Assembly: GCA_963922205.1 (NCBI GenBank)
Contig: CAWUHX010000121.1
Coordinates: 868,001-932,000, forward strand
DNA from: Romanomermis culicivorax
Taxonomy: Eukaryota; Nematoda; Enoplea; Mermithida; Mermithidae
Reading direction: 5' to 3'
Length of the DNA: 64,000 nt
The first letter of the stretch is position 1; the number at the start of each line of letters is the position of its first letter. A program made the position numbers and the translations under genes. This document shows positions 61,661-64,000 of this stretch, in pieces. Under the pieces are notes generated by a model. The model was not told the DNA's origin. It did not search any database and saw only the letters and a program-made list of their open reading frames with translations.

Positions 61661-63746
61661 ATGATTTTAACCATTTTCATTATTTTATCATTATTTACTA
61701 AAAATTTATCTACTCAAAATATCGATTTGCGAGTCGAACTTGATCGGGATCAATTGATTTTTGGCGAAACCTTAAAAATCAATATCCAACTTATACCTAG
61801 GTTATTGATAAAAAAATTAAAGCTGGATTTAAAATTGAATTCGTCGTTGAATTTTACAGTCGATCATAAAAATTTGATCTGTAGTTCAAAATGTGAAGAA
61901 ATTTTCGCTTTACGTGATCCGACTGAGAATTATCAAATATTAACATTGCTCAATGATACTCAATTGATATATAATGGTACTACGCTCACAATTGCAATAT
62001 CACTGCCGAACATGGAAGCCACGCCTTTGTCCACATTTGATCAAGTTCTATTCGTCAATGCATCATTTGCATATTTCAACGGTTCAATGGATTTTATAGT
62101 TGATACGAAAAATTTTACTTTAAAACCAATGAAAATCGAACTTTCGTTCGATACTGTAGTATACAAAATTCTCAAAATCAACGAAGAAATTATTCTTCGA
62201 TCTCAAAATCAGAGCAACGAAATGATTTTTATCTTCTCAAAACAATGGCGTAAAATGATTGCACTTCAGATTCACATATACGATACCTGCGTACAAATCT
62301 TTTGTAATCGTACAAGTTACTGTAACTCAAGTCGAATATTACTGGAACCGGAAACTTTGTATGCAAATTTCGCAATCGATTTTCGTGTGAAAAATCAACA
62401 ATGCCAGGATCTTCTAAACGTTGGGATCAAATTAGTTTACGATAATTCATCGATCGATATTGGTAGAATCGATTTTAGACAACCTGTCGCAAATGTGGAT
62501 TGTAGCATTAAGATGGTTCCGTCGAAAAAATCATACTTCGAAGCTGACGATACTGTAGAATACAAAGTTGAATTTTATCATCCGCCGAATTCTACTGCTG
62601 ACGCCACGATTTTATACGTGAGTATACAAATTTTGAGAGTATGGAAATTATGATTTTCATTACAGTAAACAATTATTTTTCAGTTTTACAAAAAAGTGAT
62701 CAGGTCTGCCCAAATCTTACTGCTACTCAGGCTATAGTTTTTAGTTTTTACTATAGTTTTTATAATTTTTTGTTAAATATAGTTATAGGTTGTTATATAA
62801 ATAAATAAATATATATAAAATATAAAAAACTATCACTAAGTTTTTTACTTACACATGAAGACTATTTTTAGCACGCCATAAAATTTAATAATTTCAAAAC
62901 TGTTAAGCTAGTTATTATAGCAAACTCTGTGCATTTTTGTTTTTCAAAAGCAGTGGTCTGCACGCATCTCAGGTTACTGTAACCATATTTACAGCTCATA
63001 CATTAATTATAATTTTTAAGTTTTTTGCACTCACACTTGTTTTTCCACGTTGACTGTAGAAAAACTTCACGTTTTTAGTATGTCATGATTCATGAATTAC
63101 GTGACGTCAGGTTGGGCACTATATCGAAAATCTATGATTCTGTGTGAGCAGTCATTACAGAAAACCATGCACATGATGCTGATTTACTTTAACAGTATTC
63201 TGAGCTCATGGGTTCCCAATGTTTTTAAATTCTCTACTTTTTTATAGCCACAGCATTTTTTTCAGGTTTTCATCGAAAAAATTTCAAAATTCGAATTTCA
63301 TATGCCAAAAAGTTTTCAAATCATTAAAAATTAATCATTTTTCAGACTGGCTTGGATATAAATTCGTCAACAGGTCTTACTGTAGACCGTTACGTAACGT
63401 TGTACAGCGACAAATCCGAATTAGTATCCGAATTCATAGACGGTTTCCGACCGGGTATTTTACTCAGAAATCAGACCATAGTCGTCAAATTTCGTGTGAA
63501 ATTCGATTCTACAGTAGTGTTGGGATCTTTGTTATCCTTCTCTTTCGTCTACGACTTTGAAACAATAATGTTCAGCCAAGGTTAGAAATTTTGATCTTTA
63601 TTCTGATATTTTAGAATTCTTGATTTTTTATCAAGATCAGAAGTGCCTGCCACGTGAATGTAAAAATGGTGGAGTTTGCGGCGAATTTCACGGCGTCCCC
63701 GTGTGCACTTGTGTTCCAGGATATACCGGTGATGCATGTGAACAAA
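61661..63746 (+). CDS. Secreted or cell-surface protein with EGF module, partial (continues right)
   Basis: Exons in the window: 61661-62617, 63346-63580, 63636-63746; phases 0 and 1 join; the frame is open at a GTAAGA donor. The start ATG gives a signal peptide, MILTIFIILSLFTKNLSTQ; the frame also extends upstream without another ATG. Residues about 20-400 are a beta-rich-looking ectodomain with many N-glycosylation sequons (NSS, NFT, NDT, NGT, NAS, NGS, NQS, NRT, NSS), probably repeated Ig- or cadherin-like beta domains; I do not recognise the family. Exon 3 encodes an EGF module (CLPRECKNGGVCGEFHGVPV, then CTCVPGYTGDACE). The TTAGGC array at the window edge lies in the next intron. Function unknown; an adhesion or receptor ectodomain is inferred. 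Confidence 0.82.
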
Positions 63747-63841
63747 GTAAGATGAGTTTTACAGCATTGCGTAAAACTCTGCTCTGACTATTTTTATACA
63801 AATTTTAGTTTTTGCTTTTTGAATTAATTAGCTACAAAAGA

Positions 63842-64000
63842 GCTTAGGCTTAGGCTTAGGCTTAGGCTTAGGCTTAGGCTTAGGCTTAGGCTTAGGCTTA
63901 GGCTTAGGCTTAGGCTTAGGCTTAGGCTTAGGCTTAGGCTTAGGCTTAGGCTTAGGCTTAGGCTTAGGCTTAGGCTTTGTCATAGGCTTTGGCTTAGGCT
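63842..64000 (+). repeat. TTAGGC telomere-type array at the right edge
   Basis: About 22 perfect copies of TTAGGC (63842-63976) are followed by degenerate copies ('GGCTTTGTCATAGGCTTTGGC') to the window end. The coding frame of the preceding gene is still open, so the array most likely lies in an intron and is interstitial rather than a chromosome end. Confidence 0.95.

Noticed and set aside
63842-64000. True chromosome end
   Set aside because: The preceding gene's frame is still open at a good donor and the array degenerates before the edge, which fits an interstitial block better.

Overview
This is nuclear DNA of a nematode. Spliceosomal genes have short conserved exons and T-rich TTTTCAG-type acceptors, the TACTGTA/CTACAGTA words common in nematode non-coding DNA are everywhere, and arrays of TTAGGC, the nematode telomere unit, occur at 60.8 kb and at the right edge. 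I cannot name the species.

Layout, left to right: a broken hAT transposase end (2-348); a short gene with an extended PHD finger (1444-2412, +); a repeat-rich spacer; SNAP29 (5179-8411, +); L-threonine 3-dehydrogenase (9500-12350, +, eight exons); a transposon-rich stretch with a dead mariner copy and a non-autonomous hAT-type element that keeps its 8-bp target duplication (13.2-15.6 kb); a two-exon gene for a small secreted six-cysteine peptide (17788-18646, -); a small secreted-protein gene with a duplicated pair of terminal exons (21839-24168, -); a 24-exon DEX-1-like membrane protein with two NIDO and several EGF domains (25145-36497, -); synapsin (42050-49595, +, 5' end not found); two paralogous genes for tiny secreted basic proteins (51899-52845 and 54884-55540, -); an isopenicillin-N-synthase-like 2OG-Fe(II) oxygenase (57193-59778, +); and the first three exons of a secreted or surface protein with an EGF module (61661 to the right edge, +). 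Exon boundaries were set by hand from splice signals and phase; in every multi-exon model the phases join.

The genes do not form a pathway or an operon. SNAP29 and synapsin both act in vesicle traffic, DEX-1 is a matrix/dendrite-anchoring protein in C. elegans, and the rest are metabolic or secreted. The non-coding part is unusual: most long introns carry their own diverged tandem array (TTTATTCA-like in SNAP29; TATTG, about 110-bp, polypurine and AAGG arrays in dex-1; about 170-bp and about 215-bp arrays in synapsin), and an array of the palindrome ATGTTATAACAT lies upstream of synapsin. The observation I rate highest is a short inverted-repeat element family (four copies, 1.8-7.2 kb) whose terminal repeats carry a 5' splice site at one end and a 3' splice site at the other in either orientation, an architecture like that of introners.
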